From the NCBI GenBank assembly GCA_022574115.1, contig JACZSS010000113.1, forward strand, positions 1-7,571: a DNA stretch of 7,571 bases, in the 5' to 3' direction. Position 1 is the first letter of the stretch; the number at the start of each line of letters is the position of its first letter. The notes beneath the pieces were generated by a model. That model worked only from the letters and a program-made list of their open reading frames with translations, ran no database searches and was not told where the DNA came from. The stretch is from Candidatus Heimdallarchaeota archaeon (GTDB taxonomy: Archaea > Asgardarchaeota > Heimdallarchaeia > Heimdallarchaeales > Kariarchaeaceae). Shown here in pieces: positions 1 to 5,710 of this stretch. The position numbers and the translations under genes are program-made.

Positions 1-141
1 GATACGATTCAGAAAGTACAGAATTTTGTACGAAATACACGATAATATTATCACAGTGATCGTGGTCAGAGTAGCTCACAGGAAATATATTTATCGATAA
101 GAGCTGAAAACAGCCTAAAATAATCTATTGCCAAATGGGTC

Positions 142-231
142 GTATCAGGCTTTTACGCATTACAAAATTGTAAGTTATTTGAAAATTGCGATGACAAATT
201 GCTCAAACTAGCCAATTCTTTGAAATGGGTA
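142..231 (+). repeat. ~90-bp dispersed repeat, full copy A
   Basis: This segment matches 5971-6061 over its whole length. The best block is 191-230, aligned to 6021-6060 with three substitutions; both copies begin GTATCAG followed by a CT at repeat positions 9-10 and end in GAAATG-G/C-GTA. The middle parts diverge more. It lies in a non-coding stretch upstream of the vapB-like gene. The rest of 1-392 shows no convincing gene; 1-141 holds only weak inverted repeats such as GTACA/TGTAC near 17-33. The repeat could be a small non-autonomous mobile element or a REP-like unit. Repetition is seen directly; its nature is inferred. Confidence 0.8.
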
Positions 232-363
232 TTCTATTAATGAATAAACTTCTACGCTCATAGTTGGTGTTTCCAATTTTGATATATTGATATAATTTAG
301 GTTCTTAGTAAATATTTAGGGAAAATAAAATTATTTGGAAATTTTCGTTTTTCATTGATTATC

Positions 364-371
364 TTTTAATA
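364..371 (+). promoter_or_regulatory. TATA-like box for the vapBC operon
   Basis: TTTTAATA sits 21-29 bases before the GTG at 393, the usual archaeal TATA-to-start distance, so the transcript would be leaderless or nearly so. No Shine-Dalgarno sequence precedes the GTG. A second AT-rich run (TATATA, 384-390) is too close to the start to serve as the box. Confidence 0.35.
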
Positions 372-392
372 TCCAACAATCAAATATATATC

Positions 393-617
393 GTGTTAAA
401 AACCAAACTTGCAAAAAATGGTATGATCACCCTTCCCGCAGTGATCCGTAAACATTTCGGGATCAAAGTAGGTGACGATATTGGGTTCATTAAAATTAAT
501 GGAGATTATAAAATTGTCCCTCTGAAGTCAATGCATGAACTAGTAGATCATAATCATCTTGAATCAACTAAGAAATTGATTGAAGAAATGAGAATTGATC
601 GCCTAAAAGATCGATGA
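393..617 (+). CDS. vapB: AbrB/SpoVT-type antitoxin of a VapBC pair
   Basis: A 74-residue protein that starts at GTG. Residues 1-45 have the swapped-hairpin AbrB (SpoVT) DNA-binding pattern: LAKNGMITLPAVIRKHFGI followed by VGDDIGF. The family forms dimers that bind the operon promoter. The C-terminal tail (about 46-74, with LESTKKLIEEMR) is charged and helical, the part that in VapB proteins wraps around and blocks the toxin. Its stop overlaps the start of the PIN-domain gene in ATGA, so the two are co-translated. Autoregulation at the 364-392 promoter is expected for the family. The module assignment is secure; a housekeeping AbrB role is unlikely given the partner. Confidence 0.85.
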   Translation: MLKTKLAKNGMITLPAVIRKHFGIKVGDDIGFIKINGDYKIVPLKSMHELVDHNHLESTKKLIEEMRIDRLKDR

Positions 618-1009
618 GATCATACATCTGGGATACTGGTCCATTATCTCTTTATTTTGCAGGTCATCAAAAATCGACTACCATTATGAATCAATGCTTA
701 AAATCGGAAGTGATTGGATATGTACCACTCATAATCTTGTCAGAATTTCATTATCTTCAATGGAGGCATCATGGTGAAAGAATTTCCAAAATGCGAGTTG
801 ACAGCGTGCTAAATTCAACTTTAATTATAAGTAAATTGGAAGAAAGACACATTTTTGGAATTGGGCAATACAAGGTCAGATATAATCAGCTTTCACTTGC
901 TGATGCTGCGCTATCCATTCTCTCAAAAGATCATAATTCAACCATCCTGACGACAGAAACTGAAATTCCCAGGATCAAGGAATTAAAGTCAATCAAAATT
1001 AAATTTTAA
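614..1009 (+). CDS. vapC: PIN-domain ribonuclease toxin VapC
   Basis: A 131-residue PIN domain, the usual VapC length. Acidic metal-binding residues are visible: D7 in WDTGPL, E44 in ILSEF and D97 in LADAAL. The fourth acidic position, usually TTD, reads TTETE (E115/E117), conservative enough that activity is plausible. VapC toxins cleave tRNA or rRNA and are held inactive by VapB. The ATG overlaps the vapB stop by four bases, giving translational coupling and no separate promoter. The sequence is intact with no internal stop. A hairpin about 20 bases after the stop may end the transcript. Which RNA it cuts cannot be read from the sequence. Confidence 0.85.
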   Translation: MRSYIWDTGPLSLYFAGHQKSTTIMNQCLKSEVIGYVPLIILSEFHYLQWRHHGERISKMRVDSVLNSTLIISKLEERHIFGIGQYKVRYNQLSLADAALSILSKDHNSTILTTETEIPRIKELKSIKIKF

Positions 1010-1028
1010 ACCTAATGAAACTTAACAA

Positions 1029-1056
1029 GAAGTGGTCGATCGTCACTTCAATAATT
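1029..1056 (+). terminator. Hairpin after vapC
   Basis: GAAGTG (1029-1034) pairs with CACTTC (1044-1049) around a loop containing the palindrome TCGATCG, followed by AATAATTATTT. It starts 20 bases past the vapC stop. The hairpin is real; a terminator role is inferred, since the T run is weak. A second hairpin (TGATATG 1101-1107 with CATATCA 1115-1121) lies further on, before the IS. Confidence 0.35.
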
Positions 1057-1200
1057 ATTTCTTATGAATTTTCCAAGTCCCATCTACCTGAAGTGATCTA
1101 TGATATGCTCCATTCATATCAATTCAACTAATACAAATAGGTGTTAGACTGATAAGTACCTGAACATTTCCTTCCTAGAGTTAACAAATGTGAAAATAAA

Positions 1201-1334
1201 GGCAAGGTAAGAACTCTTTAGGCTGATTGGGACCAAGATCCCGCGCATTAGAATGAGTTGTGCTTCAAGACCACGATTATCAGTTTGTTATACCAAGAAC
1301 TTCCGAAAGCGTGTGGCAATGAAGCAACCTTGCC
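1201..1334 (+). ncRNA. Candidate bridge RNA of the IS110 element
   Basis: The segment folds as two stem-loops enclosed by one stem. GGCAAGGT (1201-1208) pairs with ACCTTGCC (1327-1334), 8 of 8. The first hairpin is closed by AACTC/GAGTT (1212-1216 with 1255-1259). The second is closed by TGCTTCA/TGAAGCA (1261-1267 with 1320-1326), with an inner stem CCACG/TGTGG (1271-1275 with 1312-1316). Two large internal loops, target loop first and donor loop second, is the known bridge-RNA layout of IS621. The first loop carries guide-like arms at 1218-1224 and 1243-1251. The second carries TTATCAGT (1277-1284), complementary to the left end at 1148-1155. Exact 5' and 3' ends are unknown; the RNA may begin upstream of 1201. 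Confidence 0.7.
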
Positions 1335-1358
1335 AGTTCACAGTTGTGAGTGTGTGAC

Positions 1359-2603
1359 ATGAATTATACCGATCAAAAAACCTTACAGTCATTGTTTATA
1401 GGAATTGACGTTTCTAAACATTTTTTTGAAATTTGCATGATGAGTGAATCAGGCCAAATCCTGAAATCCTTTCAGATCTCTCCAGATTACAAAGGATTTA
1501 AAAAATTATTAAAGCTACTGCCAAAAGCTGGTCGATCCATCGATGGTGAACCAGTATTTGCTATGGAAAATACTGGACCTTTAGCAGGTAATCTTTGTCA
1601 TTACCTGAAGAAAAAGAATTTTCGAGTGATTATGAGCAATCCATTTGAGATATCAAGATTACGCGATGCATTCTCCAAATCGGTGAAATCAGACCTGATT
1701 GATGCGTTTGTTATTGCTCAAGCATTGAGGATGAATGTCATCAAAGAATCTCAAAAAGATGAAACATACATCTTTCTGCAAGATCTCCTGGAACGATTTT
1801 ATGATCTTAAAGATCGTCAAAAAGCACTAACAAATCAGTTGAGATCTAATTTGGAGCAAACATTTCCAGAAATTGATAGAATGTTCACCAACATTAGCTG
1901 CAATTCTGCATTGGCGATCCTAGCCAATTATGCAACAGCCAGTGATTTGCTTGATGCTACAATAGAGAATATCAAACTGGTAATTAAACAGGAAAATGGT
2001 AAAATGACCCAGAACAGATTAGATCAATTATTGTTACGCTGCCAAGAATCAGTTGCTTGGAAGACTCAAACCTGTCATAAAATCATAATTCAATCACAGG
2101 TGAGGGAATTGAAGATGGTGAAACAAGAAATCCAATTTCTCAATGAGGCCATTAATGAATATGTAGATGATGTTTTTGCCAGTGAGCTTCAATTACTCAA
2201 GAGTGTTCCTGGGGTTAGCGATTTGACTGCTTTTTACACATTGGCAGTAATTGGCAATCATGAACGATTTGATCCAGATCACGATGGGGATGGAGCCAAA
2301 CGGGTTAGCAGTTTCGTGGGCTATGGACTGAAAGAATACAGTTCAGGATCTAGGAAAGTGCAAGGTGGAATAAGTAAACGTGGGAACGGTAAGCTACGCG
2401 GGCTCCTCTATATGGCTTCCATGTCTGCGGTGAGGGTGGATGACGATTTAAAATACAAATATGAACGATCTAAACTCTCCAAAGGGAGTGCCAAGAAAGC
2501 TCTGGTCGCCATCAGTCATTTATTGCTGAGGAGATGCTATGGAGTCTTGAAATCCGGAAAGTGTTATAATTCAGACATCCCTCTAGCAGGTGCAGCTGGA
2601 TGA
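1359..2603 (+). CDS. IS110-family RNA-guided DEDD/serine recombinase (transposase)
   Basis: A full-length 414-residue recombinase counted from ATG 1359; an in-frame GTG at 1350 would add three residues. The N-terminal RuvC-like domain shows all DEDD residues, numbered from 1350: D20 in GIDVSK, E73 in AMENTG, and D115 and D118 in SDLIDAF. A central helical region (about 140-275) precedes the C-terminal Tnp domain with LLKSVPGVSDLTA and the family's GISKRGNGKLR, whose S342 is the expected catalytic serine. The enzyme excises and inserts the element through a circular form using the bridge RNA encoded directly upstream. No stop or frameshift is seen, so the element could be active. No Shine-Dalgarno sequence is evident. 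Confidence 0.95.
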   Translation: MNYTDQKTLQSLFIGIDVSKHFFEICMMSESGQILKSFQISPDYKGFKKLLKLLPKAGRSIDGEPVFAMENTGPLAGNLCHYLKKKNFRVIMSNPFEISRLRDAFSKSVKSDLIDAFVIAQALRMNVIKESQKDETYIFLQDLLERFYDLKDRQKALTNQLRSNLEQTFPEIDRMFTNISCNSALAILANYATASDLLDATIENIKLVIKQENGKMTQNRLDQLLLRCQESVAWKTQTCHKIIIQSQVRELKMVKQEIQFLNEAINEYVDDVFASELQLLKSVPGVSDLTAFYTLAVIGNHERFDPDHDGDGAKRVSSFVGYGLKEYSSGSRKVQGGISKRGNGKLRGLLYMASMSAVRVDDDLKYKYERSKLSKGSAKKALVAISHLLLRRCYGVLKSGKCYNSDIPLAGAAG

Positions 2604-2717
2604 TGCTGGGTTGACCGCTCTCACCCCTGTATTTCTGATGTAGAATGTAATTTGACAAAGGAGTGTCTTAATATTATGTGATTCAGCAATTAGAGGGCAA
2701 AATAATTGTAGCTACCC

Positions 2718-2741
2718 GAAATCAGCCTAATGCGCACTTCG
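2718..2741 (+). repeat. Partial repeat copy C at the IS right junction
   Basis: This 24-base segment agrees with 5136-5159 at 19 of 24 positions, sharing ATGCGCA and TTCGA, and its ATCAGCCTAAT matches the 5' end of the 5971 repeat. The inferred IS end falls inside it at CT 2727-2728: the left part would be the IS right end and the right part the interrupted repeat. It could instead be an uninterrupted repeat terminus. Confidence 0.5.
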
Positions 2742-3024
2742 AAAGGATTGACTAATTGTGGTATTTTCTGAACACAGATCTTATTTGTAACATGTGGACT
2801 ACATGTCACTTGTTATCTGAAGTGTTTTTACTCTACGTATTTAGCCTGTCACAAACGTTTTTACTGCGATTAACTCTCAGAGGTAGTATTTTTGACACGA
2901 CGATCTAGCTTGTTTGTAGTATTTTGCCACAATGTCCTTGTTGTTTGTATGGTTTTTAGTACAAATCGATTGATCGATCTGTCGCTAACCTCACATTTGA
3001 CCCACTTCCTAAACCTCAAATTAC
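2742..3024. other. Non-coding gap with T runs and a shared 15-base motif
   Basis: No gene is visible on either strand. The gap holds several T runs (2823-2827, 2855-2859, 2888-2892), a short repeat GTAGTATTTT near 2884 and 2918, and AATCGATTGATCGAT at 2964-2978, identical to 6525-6539. Confidence 0.5.
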
Positions 3025-3270
3025 CTACTCACGCCCAGGCGTATTTCCGCTTAGAGTAGAGATCTTTTCTTGCACCGTTGTAGTACTTGATCCACCTGTC
3101 ACCTGCATTTTTAATGCACCGACGCTCCTAATTATCCCCGAAACCATTGCTTCAGCCTTCACCAAACTGAATTTGTTTTCTAGATTGCATTTAGATGGAG
3201 TTAACCGAAAGTTATCAGAATAAAGATGAAACAAAATTAAGAAATCGTAAGGCTTGAGATCGCAGAGCAA
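3025..3270 (-). pseudogene. Possible frameshifted C-terminal tail of the DUF2299-like gene
   Basis: An open frame that overlaps the end of the upstream gene in a different phase. Its residues after about position 20 (NFRLTPSKCNLENKFSLVKA, then a helical stretch AMVSGIIRSVGALKMQV and a Ser/Thr-rich end) look like protein, not random translation. The upstream reading ends in ...NFVSSLF at almost the same place. A one-base slip near 3222-3240 would join them into one protein of roughly 210 residues. Its own ATG at 3268-3270 lies inside the upstream gene and has no clear ribosome site. It may instead be a chance frame. Confidence 0.35.
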
Positions 3271-3664
3271 CTGTTTTATCCATAAAATAGTTTTGATTCA
3301 AACCCCCTTCATAGATATTTGCTGTAAAAAGAACTTTGTCGGGTGTTTGAGTAGAATCAAGATGGACGTTATAGGCGACCAAACTTGTTTGAGCCATCTC
3401 TCGCAATATTGAACCAATCACATTCTTCTTGTCTCCTGATTGTAGACCATTTATTTGTATCCGAACACTTTGATCAATATTGATACCAATACTTAACACA
3501 GCATGATCATTATCATTTGCTGGAAAAATAAGCGTAACACTTTGTGCAGTACCTTCAGTCCATTCGTAGACTTCGTTGACAGGGTCTTGACTTTGGGTTA
3601 ATTTTGTGCCTTGTCTAGCGTTGACCCAAGACAATATCCTTTGTTTCATAGCACTGCTCGTCAT
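3215..3664 (-). CDS. DUF2299-like small alpha/beta protein
   Basis: 149 residues. The pattern is an N-terminal helix (MKQRILSWVNAR), a DP turn, beta strands around VTLIFP and VLSIGINI, a helix region with SGDKKNVIGSILREMAQT, and near the end IYEGGLNQNYFMDKTVALRS. This recalls the archaeal family DUF2299, whose members end with a similar IY-DGL-FM block; function is unknown for the family. The assignment is from memory of the pattern and is moderate. ATG 3664 was chosen because a TATA-like box lies 24-33 bases upstream; an in-frame ATG five residues later is possible. It is probably soluble, with no signal peptide or membrane segment. It may be cut short by a frameshift. Confidence 0.55.
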   Translation of the reverse strand: MTSSAMKQRILSWVNARQGTKLTQSQDPVNEVYEWTEGTAQSVTLIFPANDNDHAVLSIGINIDQSVRIQINGLQSGDKKNVIGSILREMAQTSLVAYNVHLDSTQTPDKVLFTANIYEGGLNQNYFMDKTVALRSQALRFLNFVSSLF

Positions 3665-3687
3665 CTCTGATCTTGATCAATTTAGAT

Positions 3688-3697
3688 TAATAAAAGG
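3688..3697 (-). promoter_or_regulatory. TATA-like box for the DUF2299-like gene
   Basis: Read on the minus strand this is CTTTTATTAA, 24-33 bases before the ATG at 3664. The spacing fits a leaderless or near-leaderless archaeal transcript. Confidence 0.35.
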
Positions 3698-3804
3698 GCT
3701 GAGCTATATCTTTCACTTTTCATAGGTTTTTTTTCACTGTCTCCCTACGGCTTATTTATTCAAATGGATATTTTCTGAATTTCTCGAGCAAACCATACGA
3801 AAAT

Positions 3805-3816
3805 GGTCAGCTGACC
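3805..3816. repeat. Perfect 12-bp palindrome
   Basis: GGTCAGCTGACC is a perfect palindrome centred on CAGCTG, the same centre as the 14-bp palindrome at 3922-3935. It lies about 140 bases upstream of the DUF2299-like gene and just before the iteron array. A protein-binding site is plausible, but the protein is unknown. Confidence 0.6.
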
Positions 3817-3840
3817 CTCGGGGCATCCTTAAGATACGTA

Positions 3841-3903
3841 TATATCTGGTATATCTGGATTGCTATAATTGCTATAATTGTTATAATTGCGATAATTGAT
3901 AGA
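3841..3903. repeat. 9-bp tandem repeat (iteron-like) array
   Basis: Seven adjacent 9-base units: two identical TATATCTGG units (3841-3858), then ATTGCTATA twice, ATTGTTATA, ATTGCGATA and ATTGATAGA (3859-3903). The block is strongly AT-rich. It abuts nested palindromes on the right. Tandem short units beside palindromes resemble plasmid or viral replication origins and partition sites, but no initiator or partition gene is present in the window. A slippage-generated simple repeat is the plain alternative. Confidence 0.75.
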
Positions 3904-3907
3904 CAGA

Positions 3908-3954
3908 TCGATCGATGATCGAATCCAGCTGGATTGCTAGTAATCATCGATCGA
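3908..3954. repeat. Inverted repeat enclosing a 14-bp palindrome
   Basis: TCGATCGATGAT (3908-3919) is the exact reverse complement of 3943-3954. The 23-base spacer contains the perfect palindrome AATCCAGCTGGATT (3922-3935). CTGGATTGCTA occurs both here (3929-3939) and at the edge of the iteron array (3855-3865). The whole could form a cruciform or bind a dimeric protein. Confidence 0.7.
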
Positions 3955-3962
3955 ATCGATAT

Positions 3963-4082
3963 CTACAACGAACTCATTCGGATTTCAGTTACGACATTAA
4001 TGTACTGCTCAAGTGATACCTGTTCAATCAAATCTGCCAGATCGCTGCTATTATCAATCATAGAAATGCGTAATGTATTCAT
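3963..4082 (-). CDS. Possible 39-residue small protein
   Basis: A short frame from ATG 4082 reading MNTLRISMIDNSSDLADLIE then a mostly helical QVSLEQYINVVTEIRMSSL. The hydrophobic spacing suggests amphipathic helices, so it may be a genuine tiny protein or the remnant of an antitoxin-like gene. It lies downstream of the aldo/keto reductase on the same strand, 124 bases away. Its first codons overlap the repeat-derived hairpin at 4067-4090. An alternative start is the internal ATG at 4061. No family is recognised; a chance ORF of this length is quite possible. Confidence 0.25.
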   Translation of the reverse strand: MNTLRISMIDNSSDLADLIEQVSLEQYINVVTEIRMSSL

Positions 4083-4090
4083 AATACGCA
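4062..4090. repeat. Partial repeat copy D with hairpin
   Basis: AGAAATGCGTAA (4062-4073) equals the 3' end of the ~90-bp repeat (6051-6062). It leads into a hairpin, TGCGTA (4067-4072) with TACGCA (4085-4090), plus an inner ATG/CAT pair. It is probably a degenerate repeat end. Confidence 0.4.
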
Positions 4091-4206
4091 ATTAGATTCT
4101 TTCTCAAGGTTTGAAGCAATGGTGATGGATTTTGTTTATTGAAAGACATTAATAGTGTCAAAAACATTCTACTGTTTAATGAGCAAAGGGAATAATGAAT
4201 TGAGTG

Positions 4207-5046
4207 TCAGATATCTGCAATTGATTGTATCAGATGAATTTCTTCATTCGTTAATTTTATGTCTATTCCCAACAGATCTTGATTCATATGTACCTGTTTA
4301 GATGTTCCTGTCAATGGCAAGATACCGATCTGTTTTGCGAAACTGAATATTATACTAGGGGTGGGTTCTCCATAACTCGCTGCAATTTGTTTAATTCTAG
4401 GATCAGAAATAAAATTCCTATTTGCAGTTAACAGAGAAAACCCTTGATAAATAATATCGTTTTCATAACAGATCTCTCTTATCATTTTATCCCAACCAAG
4501 TCGAGCAAAACACCGATTTTGGACAAATGTAGGCTTAATTGATGCCTTATCAATTAATAACTGTAATTGATTTGCACTAACATTACTAATTCCAATATAT
4601 TTTGTTAGTCTATCTTTTTGTAGAGATTCCATAGTTTCCCATACTTCATAATCCTTATCAGCCAGTCCCTTATCAGTGGATGGACCGTGGAGAATATATG
4701 AATCAATATAATCAGTTTTCAAATGGTCTAAAGAGCTTTGAAATGACTGTTTTACTTGTGTGGGATAATCTGCTTTAGGATCATACGGTAACCGTTTATC
4801 TTGTCCTTCTTCATATGTAAATTTTGTCTGAATAAATAGATCCTGTCTTTGAAAGTCTTCTGATTCAAGAAATCTTGTAATACCTTTTCCAACCCCTTCT
4901 TCAAAATAATGTTTTTTTTGGTTAGCAGTGTCAATTGCTCGAAAACCACTTTGCAACGACATTAAAGTTAAATTTTCTGTCCTATTTTCTTTCCATGCAG
5001 TTCCATACATAAAAAACGGATTTATTTTTTCCCTTAAATTGCTCAT
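4207..5046 (-). CDS. Aldo/keto reductase family oxidoreductase
   Basis: A 279-residue TIM-barrel reductase that uses NAD(P)H to reduce carbonyl substrates. The full catalytic tetrad is visible: D39 in GFRAIDTAN, Y47 in KKHYFEEGVGKGI, K75 in FIQTKF and H120 in YILHG. The C-terminal cofactor-binding segment reads ILPLTGTSKQVHM and ends with LTNEEIHLIQSI, typical of the family. The frame is open further upstream to an ATG at 5220, but the extra 58 residues resemble no reductase and their DNA includes repeat copy E. The chosen start gives a normal length and has a TATA-like box at the right distance. It seems monocistronic. Substrate cannot be told; nearest general likeness is to the diketogulonate/ARA1-type group. 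Confidence 0.88.
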   Translation of the reverse strand: MSNLREKINPFFMYGTAWKENRTENLTLMSLQSGFRAIDTANQKKHYFEEGVGKGITRFLESEDFQRQDLFIQTKFTYEEGQDKRLPYDPKADYPTQVKQSFQSSLDHLKTDYIDSYILHGPSTDKGLADKDYEVWETMESLQKDRLTKYIGISNVSANQLQLLIDKASIKPTFVQNRCFARLGWDKMIREICYENDIIYQGFSLLTANRNFISDPRIKQIAASYGEPTPSIIFSFAKQIGILPLTGTSKQVHMNQDLLGIDIKLTNEEIHLIQSIADI

Positions 5047-5078
5047 ATCATCACGAATGGTATTACAATCAAAAACCT

Positions 5079-5092
5079 GTATATTGTATATG
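5079..5092 (-). promoter_or_regulatory. TATA-like box for the aldo/keto reductase
   Basis: On the minus strand it reads CATATACAATATAC, 33-46 bases before ATG 5046, predicting a leader of roughly 10-20 bases. It supports 5046 over the far-upstream start at 5220, which would place the box inside the gene. A weak GTGAT ribosome-site-like match lies at 5051-5055. Confidence 0.35.
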
Positions 5093-5135
5093 GTGATCGA
5101 CGATGACTTCATATCTTTGTATTCCCAAGTGCTTA

Positions 5136-5159
5136 GTATCTGCCTGATGCGCATTTCGA
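5136..5159 (+). repeat. Partial repeat copy E upstream of the reductase
   Basis: It begins GTATC, as the ~90-bp repeats do, and contains GCCTGATGCGCATTTCGA, close to the copy at 2718-2741 (19 of 24). It lies about 45 bases upstream of the reductase TATA-like box. Its location is one reason to reject the longer reading of the reductase. Confidence 0.5.
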
Positions 5160-5220
5160 TCCGTGTGGATTTGGACATCTTTTCGAGTAATGGTTGATTT
5201 TCAGGTCTGTATATACTCAA

Positions 5221-5490
5221 TCAGCCAATCGGTATTGTGTTTTCTAAGTTGTTGAATCCGTTCATGGGTAACCCTAGACGGGTTGTCTCGGTAGGTTTGA
5301 TTTTGTTGTCTCTTGCTTTTCTTGTAGTTACTGTTCAGTCGAGTGGTTGTGCAACTTATGGAGGTCACCATACAGGTGATTGTGCTAGATAATTTCGACC
5401 GATACTCCGAGCCAGAATAACATAGGTCTAAAATGTCAAGAAACAAAAACACTTTGAAAAGCTCCAATAACAATACAAAAATCTACGGTT
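5221..5490. other. Gap between the reductase and hicA
   Basis: No gene is supported. Frames open here on both strands give unconvincing proteins. A hairpin TCACC/GGTGA lies at 5365-5379, and a 20-codon frame begins at ATG 5359 with stop at 5419-5421; neither is assignable. It may contain worn remains of a gene. Confidence 0.4.
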
Positions 5491-5506
5491 CAAGGAATTT
5501 AAGCAT

Positions 5507-5710
5507 ATGCTCGAAAAATTTGGTTTCTCACTGGTCCGACGAAAAGGAAGTCATGAGATATATTATAACCCATCAATTGGTCAAAGACTCAATATTCAAC
5601 CAAATCCAAGAGATAGAGGCAAAGCGAAACCCTATCAAGTGAAGCAGTTATTAACGATAATTGCGGAATATCGTTTGATGGAGGAATCATCATGTCAGAA
5701 AAATATCTAA
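5507..5710 (+). CDS. hicA: HicA-type mRNA interferase toxin, short N-terminus
   Basis: 67 residues with the double-stranded RNA-binding fold of HicA: MLEKFGFSLVRRKGSHEIYY followed by a strand region (LNIQPNP) and a C-terminal helix (VKQLLTIIAEY). The catalytic histidine is H16 in KGSHEIY. HicA cleaves mRNA and is neutralised by HicB. The frame is open upstream to a stop at 5468-5470, and the residues there (LRFKEFKH) match the usual first helix of HicA, yet no start codon precedes them. The first helix is therefore about eight residues short unless an unusual start is used. AAGGA at 5492-5496 could serve ATG 5507. The 3' end overlaps hicB by 19 bases. It may be inactive. Confidence 0.75.
   Translation: MLEKFGFSLVRRKGSHEIYYNPSIGQRLNIQPNPRDRGKAKPYQVKQLLTIIAEYRLMEESSCQKNI
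5680..5684 (+). promoter_or_regulatory. Shine-Dalgarno site for hicB
   Basis: GGAGG lies 7 bases before ATG 5692, the best ribosome-binding site in the window. It fixes the hicB start in the frame that later breaks, ahead of the in-frame ATG at 5720 of the other phase. Confidence 0.6.

Larger units (their letters stand above)
1149..2728 (+). mobile_element. IS110-family insertion sequence
   Basis: The element holds a single IS110-type recombinase with a folded RNA just upstream. Ends were inferred from RNA-guide agreement: the left flank plus core TTAGACT (1144-1150) pairs with the 5' arm of the first loop, and core plus right flank CTAATGCGC (2727-2735) is exactly complementary to its 3' arm (1243-1251). 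That places CT cores at 1149-1150 and 2727-2728 and gives a unit of 1578 bp, in the family's normal range. As expected for IS110 there are no clear terminal inverted repeats or long target duplications. The upstream RNA position fits the IS110 group, not IS1111. The presence of the IS is secure; the exact ends are a prediction. Confidence 0.75.

Noticed and set aside
1101..1121. TGATATG/CATATCA hairpin as part of the bridge RNA or IS end
   Set aside because: It lies outside the left end predicted by guide matching (1149) and no pairing to the RNA was found.
3841..3903. CRISPR array
   Set aside because: Units are 9 bases and contiguous, with no spacers; no cas gene is present.
4928..5197. Plus-strand open frame opposite the reductase
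   Set aside because: It lies antisense to the reductase and its promoter region; composition is not protein-like and no family is seen.
5201..5473. Minus-strand open frame upstream of the reductase
   Set aside because: Low-complexity and serine/threonine-rich with no domain pattern; only its last 25 residues look helical. It could be a gene remnant, but I cannot support it.
5433..5642. Plus-strand open frame overlapping hicA
   Set aside because: It is hicA read in another phase; the HicA pattern is only in the 5507-5710 frame.
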